Assembly: GCF_001595965.1 (NCBI RefSeq)
Contig: NZ_LOJI01000005.1
Coordinates: 186,001-250,000 of the forward strand
DNA length: 64,000 nt
Source of the DNA: Polynucleobacter yangtzensis
Lineage (GTDB): Bacteria; Pseudomonadota; Gammaproteobacteria; Burkholderiales; Burkholderiaceae
Reading direction: 5' to 3'
Positions 63,021-64,000 of this stretch are shown piece by piece. The notes beneath the pieces were generated by a model that saw only the letters and a program-made list of their open reading frames with translations, had not been told where the DNA came from and did no database searches. A program made the translations under genes and the position numbers. How positions within the stretch are numbered: position 1 is the first letter of the stretch; every line of letters begins with the position of its first letter.

Positions 63021-64000
63021 ATAGTTACTCTACCAAAAAGGAAAGGGTAGGCCACCCCCTGATGATTTTTCTAGAAGCTACCCCCATCACCCCCGTACCC
63101 CCCAATTTTTAAAATGGGCCCCCCTGACTTACCCTTGCACATTAATCTGGACAAACGATTTTCAATTCTTGTCTATTTTTTATGGCTATCACCTGGGTCC
63201 TATGCTTTTTAAGTTCTTTACAAATTTGAAATTTAAGTATGAACTCCTAAGTATTTCCATTGGCTACTAAAACCAGAAACCGAATTCCATTCATCTATTA
63301 AGCGGGGCCGATATAGAGTTGAATCTTTGGATTTAGTGGCCAAACGAGAACTCCTCATTTATAAACTCTAATGAATAGTTGGGTTTCATTGGCCATTTCT
63401 GCTTGGAATGCAACCAAAGGACAAAAACGCGGTGTACAAAGTTCGAATCTGTAAACTGAATTCAATCTTTTCGGTCTCGTTTGGTACAGCAGTGTTTAAC
63501 TTGTTGAGTCTGAGCGGATACTGTGATTGGGGCAGACAATTAAATAACTGGGTCCAATATTTTCCGTAAATTTTGATGGATTTCTGATGAGCGCTTACTT
63601 GATTAAATTACATAGGGGCGGTATCACTCGCAACCCATATCTTTGGTACTGATTACAGCCTCGCCCATATTTATTGCACAAAACTCACCTCAAAGTCATC
63701 GGCATGGTAAGGGGATATTAGAAATACCTTCAGATAGTTTGCTTGGCTTTGAGCATGCACCTAAAAGGTCAAGAGAATGGCTTTACTGCGATGCCCGCTA
63801 AAAATGCACACACCCAAGGGCAGGAATCCAGTTGCGTATCATTTTCTAAATAGGTAGCTGTATAAATATTATGGAAGTTCCCAAACTACATTTGAATGTT
63901 CCTTTGGCATGGGCAAGGCCATCTATCTACCAAGATAACCTTACGAGCCAGAAACAATACTAAACACCCGCCATATGCTCGCTACACATATTTAACCAAC
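63021..64000. other. Gene-poor region after tRNA-Ser
   Basis: About 980 bases with no frame of 60 codons or more on either strand, frequent stops in all frames and no terminator-like hairpin of note. AT-rich apart from the C-run cluster at 63081-63124. I see no rRNA, tRNA, transposase remnant or clear promoter. It may be decayed accessory DNA beside a tRNA gene, or a leader of a gene beyond the window. Confidence 0.6.
63081..63124 (-). other. Four-run guanine cluster, potential G-quadruplex on minus strand
   Basis: Four C runs on the plus strand (63081-63085, 63090-63094, 63098-63103, 63119-63124) give G5, G5, G6 and G6 on the minus strand with loops of 4, 3 and 15 bases. It lies about 60 bases upstream of the small frameshifted gene. 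Intramolecular G4 formation is plausible. Confidence 0.5.

Noticed and set aside
63441-63450. Short match GTTCGAATC to the T-arm of tRNA-Ser, as a possible attachment repeat
   Set aside because: Nine bases only, and it is the general T-loop consensus; flanking bases do not match the tRNA 3' end.

Overview
The window reads as a stretch of chromosome from a free-living betaproteobacterium of the Burkholderiaceae. Gene order (thrS-infC-rpmI-rplT-pheS-pheT-ihfA-merR-like; sucA-sucB-lpdA-zapE), moderate base composition, short intergenic gaps and a compact Sox cluster fit the freshwater genus Polynucleobacter best. The genus is inferred from gene content and protein style; no database search was run.

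Positions 1-13100 are a sulfur-oxidation region. It opens with molybdate importer genes (modC, cut by the window edge, and modB, both minus strand). They diverge from an ArsR-type regulator that heads a complete thiosulfate-oxidation operon: soxC, soxD, soxY, soxZ, soxA, soxX, soxB. The operon runs into an accessory block: a secreted DsrE-like protein, a secreted metallo-beta-lactamase-fold protein, a small cytochrome c, a full-length YeeE/YedE transporter, two half-length YeeE/YedE proteins and a DUF442-type phosphatase/sulfurtransferase. With SoxCD present, thiosulfate is predicted to go all the way to sulfate. SoxC is a molybdoenzyme, which makes the adjacent molybdate importer sensible.

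Positions 13100-28560 are mixed housekeeping: a thioesterase, the tRNA 2-selenouridine synthase MnmH, a FabH-like thiolase-fold enzyme whose His and Asn active-site positions appear exchanged, glutaryl-CoA dehydrogenase, a queuosine-precursor transporter, an ABC-F ATPase, a gloA/GNAT-like/DUF1289 cluster, ETF-ubiquinone oxidoreductase, a two-subunit 3-oxoacid CoA-transferase, an unusual fusion of a CDF metal exporter with an alpha/beta hydrolase, and RelA.

Positions 28560-38060 hold tRNA-Val, the translation operon from thrS to a MerR-like gene (infC starts at a rare AUC codon, with a structured leader before rpmI), tRNA-Pro, a PaaI-type thioesterase, an H-NS-like gene with its own promoter and terminator, and an excisionase-HTH/degenerate-receiver protein.

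Positions 38060-62680 are core metabolism and cell envelope: the 2-oxoglutarate dehydrogenase complex (sucA, sucB, lpdA) with zapE; a PHP phosphatase, trpS, a methyltransferase, dapA and bamC; a tiny Ala/Pro-rich lipoprotein preceded by a perfect 20-bp palindrome; a RoxA-type ribosomal oxygenase; a SlyD-like isomerase; cysE, trmJ, suhB, lpxH, ppiB, a TPR lipoprotein; then cysS, an AlkA-type glycosylase, accA, tilS and lysC. The gene-dense part ends at tRNA-Ser(GCU). The last 1.3 kb is gene-poor and contains a small apparently frameshifted ORF and a strand-biased G-run cluster.
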